DNA from: Clostridium sp. AM34-11AC
GTDB taxonomy: Bacteria; Bacillota; Clostridia; Lachnospirales; Lachnospiraceae
NCBI RefSeq assembly: GCF_003435375.1
Contig: NZ_QWGL01000002.1
Coordinates: 89,943-153,942 of the forward strand
Reading direction: 5' to 3'
Length of the DNA: 64,000 nucleotides
Position numbers and translations under genes: made by a program. The notes beneath the pieces were generated by a model. It was not told where the DNA came from. It made no database searches and worked only from the letters and a program-made list of their open reading frames with translations. Each line of letters starts with the position of its first letter. Position 1 is the stretch's first letter. Positions 24,161-32,703 of the stretch are shown here, in pieces.

Positions 24161-26401
24161 ATGTCAGACAGAGAAATGATAGAAGAAACTAAGAAAGACG
24201 TTCCGGATCAGATGGAGCCGGCGATCCCGGAGATCCCGGCGGAGAAATCCGAGAAAGAACCGGAGATCGAAGCCGCAGAGGCCGACAGCACAGAGCCGGA
24301 GGCAAAGGCCGCAGAGGCCGACAGCACGGAGCCGGAGACCAAGGCCGCAGATGCTGACGGCGCAGAGCCGGAGGCAAAGGCAGCAGAAGCCGACAGCACA
24401 GAACCGGAGGCAAAGGCAGCAGAAGCCGACAGCACAGAGCTGGAGGCAAAGGCCGCAGATGCTGACGGCGCAGAGCCGGAGGCAAAGGCAGCAGAAGCCG
24501 ACATCACAGAGCCGGAGGCAGAGGCTGCAGAAGCCGACATCACAGAACCGGAGGCAAAGACCGCAGAAGCCGCCAGCGCTGAATCGGAGACAGAGGGACA
24601 GAGATCCCGTTCTGCGGGAAGACGTTCCGGAAACCGAAGGGAAAAACTGCAGCCCGTGCGCCCGAAAAAAGAGCATCAGGCAAGTCAGCGTGAAAATATC
24701 TTAAGACTGCGTGAGATCAAAAAGAAAAAGGCGGCGATGCCGTATATGAAGATCCTCGCGGCAGGAGGAGCGGCTGTTGCAGTGGTCGCGGTGGTTGCGG
24801 TTGCAGGAACTGTGATCGGAAATCACAGGGACACTTTTTCCAGAGGGATGAAGGTTGAGACCGCAGCGGCTTCCTTAGAGACAACAGAGGCTGCATCTGA
24901 GAGCACCGGGGAGAGAAATATTGTTCTGGAGACCACGCTTTCTGCCGAGGAGATTGCGTCTAAGGAATATGAAAAGACGGTCCAGAGTATTGTGGACAGC
25001 TATGCAAATCTTGGGATTGCGGAGGTCTCAGGCTATCTGAACGTCAGAAAGACCCCGGAGAGCTTCGGTGAGGTCATAGGAAAGCTGCCGAAGGGCGGTG
25101 CCTGCGAGATTCTGGATACCTCCACAGATGGCTGGTATAAGATCTCATCCGGCGGTGTGACCGGTTATGTAAGCTCCCAGTATGTCTATACCGGGGATGA
25201 GGCGAAAAAACTGGCTGCGGAAAATGTGGCTGAGCGTGCCGTGATCGATGCGGATAAGTTAAATGTCCGGTCAGAGCCGAAGGCGGATGCGAATGTTGTG
25301 GAGCAGGTATTTAAAAACGAAAGATATGACATCAGGGGGCAGCAGGACGGCTGGATCCAGATTTCTTCCGGATATATTTCTGCGGATTATGTCACCGTAA
25401 AATACGCTCTGGATGAGGCGATCAAGCAGGATATGAGACAGACGGTCTTAAGCCTTTATGATAATCTCGGTGTATCCAATGTGTCCAATTACCTGAATGT
25501 CCGCGACAATCCGGATGAGAAGAAGGGCAAGATCATCGCGAAGCTGCCGAGCAACGCAGGCTGTGATATCCTGGACACCTCCACGTCGGGCTGGTACAAG
25601 ATCCGTTCCGGAAACATTACCGGTTATGTAAAATCTGAGTATATCCTGACAGGACAGCAGGCGAAGGACAAAGCGCTTCAGGTTGCAAAGCTGATGGCGA
25701 TCTCCAACACGGACGGCGTCAATGTCCGCACAGAGCCGAACACGAATTCTTCGATCTACACACAGATCTCCAACAGCGAGCGATTCCTTGTAGCGGATCA
25801 GCAGGATGGCTGGGTAAAGATCGAGATCGATGATCAGGACGCATACCTGTCCAGCGATTATGTTGACGTTAAGTACGGTCTGGAAGAGGCGATCAAGTAT
25901 ACGCCGGTGGTTGAGGTTGCAGATACCTCTTCGAAGAATGATTCTAAGAACAGTTCAAAGAACAGTTCAAAGAATAATTCCGGTAAGAAGAACAGCGCAA
26001 ACGACGGGGCTGCCGGATCGAAGTCCGGAAGTGTTTCCTCCAAACGTGCCCAGATCGCAAACTACGCAGTTCAGTTCGTCGGAAACAGATATGTCTACGG
26101 CGGAACGAGCCTGACAAACGGAACGGACTGCTCCGGATTTACGATGTCTGTCATGGCGAAATTCGGTGTATCCCTGCCGCACAACTCCGGCGCGCAGTCG
26201 GGAAGCGGAAAGTCGATCACCTCGAGCCAGATGCGTCCGGGTGACCTTGTATTCTACTCCGGCAGCGGCGGAATCAACCATGTTGCGCTCTATATCGGTA
26301 ATGGTCAGGTGTGCCATGCGTCCAACGCGAGATCCGGTATCAAGATCTCCACATGGAACTATCGTACTCCGGCGAAGATCGTGAATGTACTTGGTGATTA
26401 A
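24161..26401 (+). CDS. Membrane-anchored NlpC/P60 peptidoglycan hydrolase with four SH3b domains
   Basis: A 746-residue type II membrane protein. The acidic cytoplasmic head contains nine 12-residue repeats (about 35-142), then a basic stretch and one membrane segment (about 198-218). Outside are two pairs of bacterial SH3 domains, visible as GYLNVRKTPE, DKLNVRSEPK, NYLNVRDNPD and DGVNVRTEPN, an Asn/Ser/Lys linker, and an NlpC/P60 domain from about 625. The catalytic Cys is in GTDCSGFT and the His in INHVALYIG. It should cleave stem peptides of the wall. Confidence 0.92.
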   Translation: MSDREMIEETKKDVPDQMEPAIPEIPAEKSEKEPEIEAAEADSTEPEAKAAEADSTEPETKAADADGAEPEAKAAEADSTEPEAKAAEADSTELEAKAADADGAEPEAKAAEADITEPEAEAAEADITEPEAKTAEAASAESETEGQRSRSAGRRSGNRREKLQPVRPKKEHQASQRENILRLREIKKKKAAMPYMKILAAGGAAVAVVAVVAVAGTVIGNHRDTFSRGMKVETAAASLETTEAASESTGERNIVLETTLSAEEIASKEYEKTVQSIVDSYANLGIAEVSGYLNVRKTPESFGEVIGKLPKGGACEILDTSTDGWYKISSGGVTGYVSSQYVYTGDEAKKLAAENVAERAVIDADKLNVRSEPKADANVVEQVFKNERYDIRGQQDGWIQISSGYISADYVTVKYALDEAIKQDMRQTVLSLYDNLGVSNVSNYLNVRDNPDEKKGKIIAKLPSNAGCDILDTSTSGWYKIRSGNITGYVKSEYILTGQQAKDKALQVAKLMAISNTDGVNVRTEPNTNSSIYTQISNSERFLVADQQDGWVKIEIDDQDAYLSSDYVDVKYGLEEAIKYTPVVEVADTSSKNDSKNSSKNSSKNNSGKKNSANDGAAGSKSGSVSSKRAQIANYAVQFVGNRYVYGGTSLTNGTDCSGFTMSVMAKFGVSLPHNSGAQSGSGKSITSSQMRPGDLVFYSGSGGINHVALYIGNGQVCHASNARSGIKISTWNYRTPAKIVNVLGD
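24263..24586 (+). repeat. Nine 36-bp tandem repeats encoding the acidic head
   Basis: Units read EAKAAEADSTEP with variants DADGAEP and EADITEP. The order shows duplication of a three-unit block. They lie before the membrane segment, so the array is cytoplasmic. Confidence 0.85.
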
Positions 26402-26421
26402 TTGAAAATTGGAAGATTTCG

Positions 26422-26451
26422 GACAGCCCGGTAGAGATGCCGGGCTGTCTT
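26422..26451 (+). terminator. Hairpin after the NlpC/P60 gene
   Basis: GACAGCCCGG pairs CCGGGCTGTC perfectly (loop 8 nt), but only TT follows, so termination may be partial. Confidence 0.55.
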
Positions 26452-26559
26452 GATAAGGAAAGTAAATTTGGAAGAAATGAATTCCTCAGACTGGGAAGCC
26501 GGGACATATTAAAATTTTTCCGGGTGGATCAGTTCTGGAATGCATGGGAAGGAAAGAAT

Positions 26560-27714
26560 ATGGAGAAAAAGAAGGGTATTAAGAGACATGCGGCAGGTCT
26601 CTGCGCGGGACTTGGCATCCTGTTCGCCGCAGCGGTACCGATGACGGCGTTTGCGGATACGGTTTATGTGAACGCGTCGAAATTAAATTACAGGAATCAG
26701 CCGTCCACTGTATCCGGGGCGGTTCTCGGAACACTGCCCCGCGGGACAGTACTTTCCAGAGTGAAAAACAATGGGGAGTGGAGCGAGGTGCAGATCGGCG
26801 GGGCGAAGACGACCGTCTATGTGGCAAGCCGCTATCTGACGACCAGCAAGCCGCAGAGCAGCACTGCGAAAACGGGGGCGGCAACTGCGGGCGGAACATC
26901 CACAGTTGCCGCCGATGGAACTGTGACAGTACCGGACTCCTTAAAGGCGTATGTGGATAAGGCTTATCAGGTTGGAATGGATCCCAACTGGAAATACGCG
27001 GGGATGTCCGCGATCAACAGCGGATGTGCGGTATTCTACCACAATGGGACTGCAAACCGGAAAAATAAGGTGGTTGCTGTAAATGCTGGACATGGTACAT
27101 CCGGCGGATCGAAGGTAAAGACATTCTGTCACCCGGATCAGACGGCGAAGGTGACAGGCGGAACGACGGGCGCAGGCGCGACAAAGGCGGTGGCGGTATC
27201 CGGCGGAATGACGTTCGCGGATGGAACGGCGGAGAGTACCGTGACGCTCCGTATGGCGCAGATCTTCCGGGATAAGCTTCTGGCGGCGGGATATGATGTG
27301 CTGATGATCCGCGATGGAAGTGATGTGCAGCTCGACAATGTGGCGAGAACCGTCATGGCGAACAACAAGGCAGACTGCCATATCGCCCTGCACTGGGATT
27401 CCACGAAGACGGACAAGGGCGCATTTTACATGAGTGTGCCGAATAATGCCGCCTATCGTGCCATGGAGCCGGTGGCGTCCCACTGGGAGTCCCACAATAA
27501 GCTTGGAAGCGCGCTGGTTGGCGGATTGAAGCAGAACGGTGTGAAGATCTTCTCGTCGGGATCCATGGAGATGGATCTGACCCAGACGTCGTATTCTACG
27601 GTTCCGAGTATTGATATCGAACTGGGGGATGGGAAATCTGCTCATGATGATGCGACGTTAGGAAAACTGGCGGATGGGCTTGTTGTCGGTGTGAACAGTT
27701 ATTTTGGACAGTGA
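26560..27714 (+). CDS. Secreted N-acetylmuramoyl-L-alanine amidase (Amidase_3) with SH3b domain
   Basis: A 384-residue exported hydrolase. A signal peptide (about 1-32, ending FADTV) is followed by an SH3b domain (KLNYRNQPSTVSG...), a Thr/Ala linker and an Amidase_3 domain beginning VVAVNAGHGTSGG. The zinc ligands are the His of NAGHG, a Glu in FADGTAEST, and the His of CHIALHWD; the catalytic Glu is in SIDIELGD. The start at 26560 follows GGAAGG. It probably works with the adjacent NlpC/P60 enzyme in wall turnover. Confidence 0.88.
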   Translation: MEKKKGIKRHAAGLCAGLGILFAAAVPMTAFADTVYVNASKLNYRNQPSTVSGAVLGTLPRGTVLSRVKNNGEWSEVQIGGAKTTVYVASRYLTTSKPQSSTAKTGAATAGGTSTVAADGTVTVPDSLKAYVDKAYQVGMDPNWKYAGMSAINSGCAVFYHNGTANRKNKVVAVNAGHGTSGGSKVKTFCHPDQTAKVTGGTTGAGATKAVAVSGGMTFADGTAESTVTLRMAQIFRDKLLAAGYDVLMIRDGSDVQLDNVARTVMANNKADCHIALHWDSTKTDKGAFYMSVPNNAAYRAMEPVASHWESHNKLGSALVGGLKQNGVKIFSSGSMEMDLTQTSYSTVPSIDIELGDGKSAHDDATLGKLADGLVVGVNSYFGQ

Positions 27715-27751
27715 TCCGGGCTCGTAAGTTCAAGACAGAATGAATGGAATG

Positions 27752-27785
27752 CCGCTGCTGGGGAAAATACCTGGCGGCGGTTTTT
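27752..27785 (+). terminator. Terminator of the amidase gene
   Basis: CCGCTGC pairs GCGGCGG (one G-U), followed by TTTTT. Confidence 0.65.
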
Positions 27786-27805
27786 GGAATTAATGGGAGG
27801 TTATA

Positions 27806-27900
27806 CCGGAACTTCCTGGTAATCAAAAAAAAATTACATGACGAAGATGTGCATTTGCGCGAAGATGTAGATTAACGCAGGTGAATGCGAGGATGTTGAA
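27806..27900. repeat. R3 structured repeat, copy 2 (partial)
   Basis: Shares GAAGATG-GCA-TTGCGCGAAGATGTAGA-type sequence with 19130-19210. Noncoding. Confidence 0.45.
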
Positions 27901-27906
27901 AACTAC

Positions 27907-27918
27907 GGGGGGGGGGGG
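27907..27918. repeat. Run of 12 G
   Basis: A homopolymer of twelve G between the R3 copy and the tRNA terminator. It is not in a gene. Confidence 0.9.
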
Positions 27919-27931
27919 CCTCTTTCCATAT

Positions 27932-27967
27932 AAAAAACACCATCTCTCAATGGAAATGGTGTTTTTT
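27932..27967 (-). terminator. Terminator of tRNA-Ala
   Basis: A perfect 12-bp palindrome (AAAAAACACCAT with ATGGTGTTTTTT) gives a stem with a T6 tail on the minus strand. Confidence 0.8.
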
Positions 27968-27970
27968 CAG

Positions 27971-28043
27971 TGGACCTGATCGGATTCGAACCGACGACCC
28001 CCACAATGCGAATGTGGTGCGCTCCCAACTGCGCTACAAGCCC
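27971..28043 (-). tRNA. tRNA-Ala (anticodon CGC)
   Basis: A full 73-nt cloverleaf on the minus strand: acceptor GGGCTTG with CAGGTCC and discriminator A, D arm GCGC, anticodon arm CCACA-TTCGCAT-TGTGG, T arm GTCGG-TTCGAAT-CCGAT. The G3-U70 pair is the alanine identity element and agrees with anticodon CGC (codon GCG). The CCA end is not encoded. Confidence 0.95.
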
Positions 28044-28068
28044 ATAACGATATTTTTTTGACCTCATT

Positions 28069-28097
28069 ATTATCGCACCACGGGGGACAGATGTCAA
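28069..28097 (-). promoter_or_regulatory. Promoter of tRNA-Ala
   Basis: On the minus strand TTGACA, 17 bp, GATAAT, about 25 bp upstream of the tRNA. Confidence 0.85.
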
Positions 28098-28174
28098 GAT
28101 TTTCCAGAAGGAAAAGTGAAGAAATTTTGCCGGGACCGCTGGCGCGGTACAAGATAAAAGAATCGAACGTATGG

Positions 28175-28203
28175 TTGTATCATTGCGGAAAACGTGGTAA
28201 AAT
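28175..28203 (+). promoter_or_regulatory. Promoter of the 135-residue protein gene
   Basis: TTGTAT, 17 bp, TAAAAT. Confidence 0.6.
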
Positions 28204-28244
28204 AGAAGGCAGAAGGCAGATGTAACGGAGAGGGAGGGGACTAT

Positions 28245-28652
28245 ATGATACTGATCGTATGTGTGGACGACCATAATGGAATGATGTTCAATCACCGCCG
28301 CCAGAGCCAGGACCGCGTCCTGCGGGCAGATATTCTGGAACTTACGGATGGAAAAAAACTTTGGATGAATGCCTACAGCAGAAAACAGTTTGCGGAGAGT
28401 GATGCGGAGAAAATCCTGGTGGATGAGACGTTTCTCGATGCTGCGGGGGACGGGGAGTTCTGCTTTGTGGAGAATGCGGACGTCTCTGGCTGTGTGGAGC
28501 GGATCGAGGAGATCTATCTCTACCGTTGGAACAGGGATTATCCCGCGGAGGTGTATTTTCCAGTGGATCTCAGCGTGTGGAAGTGCATGGAGACGAAAGA
28601 ATTTGCGGGATCTTCCCATGAGAAAATTACCAGAGAGCGGTATACCCGTTAA
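28245..28652 (+). CDS. Conserved small protein of unknown function
   Basis: A 135-residue cytoplasmic protein (MILIVCVDDHNGMMFNHRRQSQDRVLR...). Proteins with this start are common in Clostridia and are sometimes labelled ribonuclease Z in databases, but no metallo-beta-lactamase HxHxDH motif is present here, so I do not use that name. Conserved-looking features are the VDDxxGMxFNxRRQSQD head and a C-terminal PAEVYFPVDL. Excellent ribosome site (GAGGGAGGGG) and own promoter. Confidence 0.75.
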   Translation: MILIVCVDDHNGMMFNHRRQSQDRVLRADILELTDGKKLWMNAYSRKQFAESDAEKILVDETFLDAAGDGEFCFVENADVSGCVERIEEIYLYRWNRDYPAEVYFPVDLSVWKCMETKEFAGSSHEKITRERYTR

Positions 28653-28819
28653 AATATGAATGTATGATAGGCAGAATGGCGCTGGAGACAGTTCCAATTC
28701 CGATATTTCAGAAAATATAGCGGGATATTGGAGATTGGGACAGGGGGAGCATGTACAGAGCATTTGGCGGAAAGGTGGACTGCGATAGAAAGTATGGCAA
28801 CAGAGGGGAATGACAGAAT

Positions 28820-29941
28820 ATGAAGAATTTAAGAAAATGGCTGCTTTGCGTGATCGCGGCGGTCTCTTTGACTGTAACGGCCTGTGAGGGCGATTCGGCC
28901 GCTAAAGCCAGTGTGGCGGCAGATGTTGCCCATGCGGCAGGAAATATCCTTGAAAGCCTTGCTGAGGCGGCGGAGAACTCCGGCGCCGGAAACAGCGGCG
29001 GACAGGGAAATAAAACGTCATCGGGGATGGCAGGAAACCCGTCGGCAACCGGGGAATTCCGTCTCTCCGATATTCCGGAGTATACGGACTCCCCTTATGT
29101 GGCGGTCAATGGAAATGTTCCGTATTTTACGGAGGATGACCTGACGGATGTCTCCTTTGAACGCTACAGTGATCTGGATTCATTAGGACGCTGCGGTGTG
29201 GCTTACGCCTCCGTCAGTACCGATACGATGCCGACGGAAAAGCGGGGTTCCATCGGAGAGGTAAAGCCAACAGGGTGGATCAATGCGAAATATGATTTTG
29301 TGGATGGAAAATATCTGTATAACCGATGCCATCTGATCGGATATCAGCTGACTGCGGAGAACGCGAACGAAAAGAATCTGATTACGGGTACGAGATACCT
29401 TAATGTTCAGGGAATGCTGCCGTTTGAGAACCTGACAGCCGACTATGTAAAAGAAACCGGAAACCATGTGATGTACCGTGTGACGCCGATCTTCGAAGGT
29501 GATAATCTTGTGGCATCCGGAGTTCTGATGGAAGCGAAGTCCGTGGAGGACGAAGGCGACGGAGTCCTGTTCTGTGTTTATGTTTACAATGTTCAGCCGG
29601 GAGTCACGATTGACTACGCGACGGGAAAGAGTGAACTGGCGAAGAGCGGAGGTGCAGGAGGCAGTCAAAGCGGAAGTGCGTCAGGTACCGGGAAAACGTC
29701 AGGTACATCGTCTACTGGAAACAATTCATCAGGGGCATCTGGAGGTACCGGAAAAAACGATGCAGGAACCTCTGGAAAAGAGAGCGGAACCTATATCCTC
29801 AACACGAAGACCATGAAATTCCACCGCACGGACTGCGATTCTGTGAAGAATATCAAGTCTGAGAACCGAAAAAAGTATACGGGGGAGCGGGAGAAGCTGA
29901 TTGATGAGGGATATGAAGCTTGTAAAAGTTGTAAACCATAG
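28820..29941 (+). CDS. DNA/RNA non-specific endonuclease lipoprotein with C-terminal Cys domain
   Basis: A 373-residue lipoprotein (lipobox VTAC, Cys about 22). The EndA/NUC1-type nuclease domain spans about 85-270; the usual DRGH active site appears as NRCHLIGYQL, with Asn and metal-binding residues in NEKNLITGTRYLN. A Gly/Ser/Thr-rich linker (about 275-320) leads to a small domain (FHRTDCDSVKNIK ... YEACKSCKP) of the Ada-like metal-binding type often fused to such nucleases and to ComEC-like proteins. It probably degrades extracellular DNA at the membrane, for nutrition or uptake. Confidence 0.85.
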   Translation: MKNLRKWLLCVIAAVSLTVTACEGDSAAKASVAADVAHAAGNILESLAEAAENSGAGNSGGQGNKTSSGMAGNPSATGEFRLSDIPEYTDSPYVAVNGNVPYFTEDDLTDVSFERYSDLDSLGRCGVAYASVSTDTMPTEKRGSIGEVKPTGWINAKYDFVDGKYLYNRCHLIGYQLTAENANEKNLITGTRYLNVQGMLPFENLTADYVKETGNHVMYRVTPIFEGDNLVASGVLMEAKSVEDEGDGVLFCVYVYNVQPGVTIDYATGKSELAKSGGAGGSQSGSASGTGKTSGTSSTGNNSSGASGGTGKNDAGTSGKESGTYILNTKTMKFHRTDCDSVKNIKSENRKKYTGEREKLIDEGYEACKSCKP

Positions 29942-29978
29942 AGAATATTTCAAAAACATATAAAATTAAGACAATATC

Positions 29979-30023
29979 AAACGCCCGGCTTTATGCAATC
30001 AGTGTATGGAGCCGGGCGTTTAT
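29979..30023 (+). terminator. Terminator after the nuclease gene
   Basis: AAACGCCCGGCT pairs AGCCGGGCGTTT (perfect 12 bp, 19-nt loop), then ATT. It lies tail-to-tail with the Rpn gene and may serve both. Confidence 0.7.
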
Positions 30024-30065
30024 TCAGTCCATATTTGACATAAGATTAAACTGAAATATCAGAGA

Positions 30066-30989
30066 TTAATCATGATGTGAGAAATCATGAAACATTTTTT
30101 CTGCAGTGCCTGTATCTAAGCGAAAAGATTTACATAGCTGCTGAATGATTTCGGAATCGGTAAGATTGTGTTCTTTTAGAACATTTATGATCGCATGGAT
30201 TCCCTCAAGGCGCCCTTCTTTGCGCCCTTCTTTGCGCCCTTCTTCAAGGCCCTCTTCATGGCCTACCTTACGTCCGATGTCAATACCAGTAGATAAAATA
30301 CTCATATGTGCATCCTCCCATTCTTCACTCTGCTTTACTTCAGTAACAATTGCGTCCAGCCTGCGGATCCTGTCATCAAGGATAATAATCTCGGGATTGG
30401 AGAGCGTAGAGTTTTTCATATATTGAAGAAGACTCACGAGTTCATCCCGTTCGTTCTTACTGCTCATATTCAAAAATATCTTCATTGTCTCATCCCCCAG
30501 TTCCATCCCCGGAATCTGGTGACAGCGCTCTGTGAATGTGTACATTGCGCGATCCATTCCGAAGAGATCAGTTTGGGTGATGAATATCACGATCGTTGAT
30601 GGCAAGTGGCGGTATTTTGTGTGTTTTCCTGCCTTTAGCGCCGGTGTATCAAGAAGTCCCTGATAATACCGGGAGCGCTTCCTGAGATCGTCCTCAGACG
30701 CATCATTCTGCATCTCTGTAGCAAATTGCCTGGAATCTTCCGCCAATGCCCAGGCGTCGAGCCGGATTCCGCGTCTTCCGTTTTTGTTGAGAATAACGTC
30801 CTCAACCCTTACCTGTGTAAGCCTGAGATCTGGTTCATCCAGGATAATACTGAGTACGCATTCCTGCGCCTCCTTGTGCTTCATTACCGCGAGAAACAGG
30901 GCGAAATCGCTGAGATTGACATTCATAAAATCGGGCGATTCCCTATACTCTTCAGTGGAGATGAGAGCATGGATCACTTGATTTTCCAT
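30066..30989 (-). CDS. Rpn/PD-(D/E)XK nuclease family protein
   Basis: A 307-residue protein of the Rpn (recombination-promoting nuclease, often called putative transposase) family. The PD-(D/E)XK core is visible as RLDAWALAEDSRQFATEMQ (about 74-92), with Asp and the ExQ pair. The C-terminal third has a low-complexity Glu/Gly/Lys repeat (EGLEEGRKEGRKEGRLEG, about 245-262), a hallmark of the group, and a short helical end. Ribosome site AAGGAAGG. It stands alone. Members make DNA breaks and promote RecA-independent transfer; that has not been shown here. Confidence 0.85.
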   Translation of the reverse strand: MENQVIHALISTEEYRESPDFMNVNLSDFALFLAVMKHKEAQECVLSIILDEPDLRLTQVRVEDVILNKNGRRGIRLDAWALAEDSRQFATEMQNDASEDDLRKRSRYYQGLLDTPALKAGKHTKYRHLPSTIVIFITQTDLFGMDRAMYTFTERCHQIPGMELGDETMKIFLNMSSKNERDELVSLLQYMKNSTLSNPEIIILDDRIRRLDAIVTEVKQSEEWEDAHMSILSTGIDIGRKVGHEEGLEEGRKEGRKEGRLEGIHAIINVLKEHNLTDSEIIQQLCKSFRLDTGTAEKMFHDFSHHD

Positions 30990-31209
30990 TCAGTTACCTT
31001 CCTTTCCTGGAAAATTGGGCAGGAGAGGAATTGATACGAGACATCCCCGACTCCCTGCCAGTTGTTTGGGTGATTTCAGCAAAGAGTCTTCAGATGCCGT
31101 AATGGCCAGAATAGAAAATAGATCATAGAATTCGTTAGAAACCTTGCTTGGGATTATATTAGCATGTAGGAGTGGGGATGGCAATGTAGTTGGGTATTAA
31201 AAAATATTA

Positions 31210-31338
31210 AAAATTGATAAACTCATTGAGGACACAGAAGCAGAAGATTCCACCGAAATCGAGGAAGCTGAAGACACCGTAGAAATCAAGAAAGATGCCA
31301 GCGTAGAGTTCGTACTCGATGAGGCACCGGAACTGTAA
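31210..31338 (+). pseudogene. Acidic C-terminal gene remnant
   Basis: About 42 codons without any start encode KIDKLIEDTEAEDSTEIEEAED...VLDEAPEL and stop at 31336. The protein-like acidic composition followed by a terminator suggests the tail of a deleted gene. The rest of 30990-31514 shows no gene. Confidence 0.35.
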
Positions 31339-31347
31339 ATTTCACGA

Positions 31348-31399
31348 AACAGAAAATGGAAAAGTCCCCGGAAGTAAAATTCCAGGGGCTTCTGTTTTT
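31348..31399 (+). terminator. Terminator after the remnant
   Basis: Outer stem AACAGAA/TTCTGTT and inner CCCCGGAA/TTCCAGGGG (one mismatch), then a T run. Confidence 0.6.
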
Positions 31400-31514
31400 G
31401 TGGGAAGGAGGTTTCTTTTTGCATTGCAATATGCTATACTGATGGGAAGAAATTCATAAAGCAGATTTTATCTGCTAATAAAGAATCATATATCAAGGGA
31501 AAAGGTGAGGTATT

Positions 31515-32339
31515 ATGAAGATCACAAAAGTATGGGCGGTATATTTCAGCCCCACAGGAAACACGAAAAAAGTAATCACAACGATGGCGAAAAAGGCGGC
31601 GGAAGTTCTTTCTGCGCCGATGGAGACATTTGATTTTACACTTCCGGAGAACCGGGAAGGTGTTACGAGCTTTGAAAGTGAGGATCTTGTATTTTTCAGC
31701 ACACCGGTCTACGCGGGAAGAATTCCGAATAAGATGCTGCCGTATGTGCAGAGCGCTTTTGAGGGAAACGGCGCATTTGCAGTACCGGTATCGGTATTCG
31801 GAAACAGAAACTTTGACAACGGTCTGATCGAGCTTCGCAACGAGCTGGAACTTCACGGCTTCCATACGATTGCGGCTGCGGGAATTCCGACAGAGCATGT
31901 GTTCAGCAATAAGCTTGCGACAGGACGTCCGGATGCGGATGATCTCGCGAAGATTGCGGAATTTGGTGAGAAGGTCGCGAAGAAAGTTGCTGATATGACG
32001 GAGATCCCGGCAAAGATCGAGGTCCGCGGCGATGATCCGGTGACTGCCTACTATACACCGCTTGGAACGGATGGAAAACCTGCAGTGTTCTTAAAGGCGA
32101 AACCGAAGACAGACCCGGAAAAATGCACGAAGTGCGGAATCTGTGCGACAGTCTGTCCGATGGGATCCATCCCGAAGGACGCGCCGGATACCTGCACCGG
32201 AATCTGCATCAAGTGCCATGCCTGCATCAAGGCATGTCCGGCAGGCGCAAAGTATTTTGATGACGAGGCATTTTTATCTCATGTGGAAATGTTAAAACAG
32301 AATTACCAGAGACGGGCTGAGGCAGAGTGGTTTATCTGA
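31515..32339 (+). CDS. EFR1-type flavodoxin/ferredoxin fusion
   Basis: A 274-residue electron-transfer protein. The N-terminal flavodoxin-like domain has the FMN phosphate loop YFSPTGNTKK (about 10-19) and FFSTPVYAGRIP. The C-terminal part (about 195-250) has two 4Fe-4S motifs, CTKCGICATVCP and CTGICIKCHACIKACP, the second with an unusual spacing. EFR1 proteins are common in Clostridia and their redox partner is unknown. Start at 31515. Confidence 0.88.
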   Translation: MKITKVWAVYFSPTGNTKKVITTMAKKAAEVLSAPMETFDFTLPENREGVTSFESEDLVFFSTPVYAGRIPNKMLPYVQSAFEGNGAFAVPVSVFGNRNFDNGLIELRNELELHGFHTIAAAGIPTEHVFSNKLATGRPDADDLAKIAEFGEKVAKKVADMTEIPAKIEVRGDDPVTAYYTPLGTDGKPAVFLKAKPKTDPEKCTKCGICATVCPMGSIPKDAPDTCTGICIKCHACIKACPAGAKYFDDEAFLSHVEMLKQNYQRRAEAEWFI

Positions 32340-32374
32340 TGATTCTATGATTGTATAAAAAATCAATGCAAAAG

Positions 32375-32418
32375 ATTGATACAGAGGGCGAACATAGGCT
32401 CCCTGTATCAATTTTTTT
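32375..32418 (+). terminator. Terminator of the EFR1 gene
   Basis: ATTGATACAG with CTGTATCAAT plus GGG/CCC pairing (one bulge) and T7. Confidence 0.75.
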
Positions 32419-32590
32419 CTCATTCGAGAAGATTCCCACTTTTTTAGAGTGGCCAACTGCCGGGGACTGTTAAAATAGAACTCTTTTCTAATGCTGTCAG
32501 AAAAAATGTGACTGGAGTTAAGAAGAATTTCTAAAAATTAACTCTTGACAAAAGTCACTTCATAACAGGTGGTGAGTAATCACAAATCTG

Positions 32591-32698
32591 TCTCAATGGG
32601 AGTCAGGTCTCCGACTGAGATAAACAGGTTTGAAGCCTGCCTGCCGGAGCCTGTTCCCGGGATGATCCGTGGGAGACCTGGCACAGGACTTTGACTCC
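32591..32698. other. Candidate structured RNA or palindromic element, unidentified
   Basis: Nested long-range pairs enclose about 100 nt: GGAGTC (32599) with GACTCC (32693) and GGTCTCC (32606) with GGAGACC (32672). Competing local pairs exist: TCTCA/TGAGA (32591/32616) and AACAGG/CCTGTT (32623/32650). It lies between two convergent genes. I match it to no riboswitch; the strand is undetermined. Confidence 0.4.
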
Positions 32699-32703
32699 TG
32701 CAT

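Noticed and set aside
24263..24586. CRISPR-like regular repeats (also 8291-8386)
   Set aside because: The units are contiguous, in frame and coding, without spacers; no cas genes.
28245..28652. Ribonuclease Z annotation for the 135-residue protein
   Set aside because: No HxHxDH metal-binding motif and less than half the expected length.
32612..32640. CTGAGAT followed by TTTGAAGCCTG, as in a TPP riboswitch
   Set aside because: The second conserved half (CTGGATAATACCAGCG-like) is absent and no thiamine gene is nearby.
32600..32698. Minus-strand CTTCAAA loop in a CAGG/CCTG stem, suggesting tRNA-Sec (UCA anticodon)
   Set aside because: No T arm with TTCRA loop, no proper D arm and no 8-bp acceptor plus CCA can be built around it.
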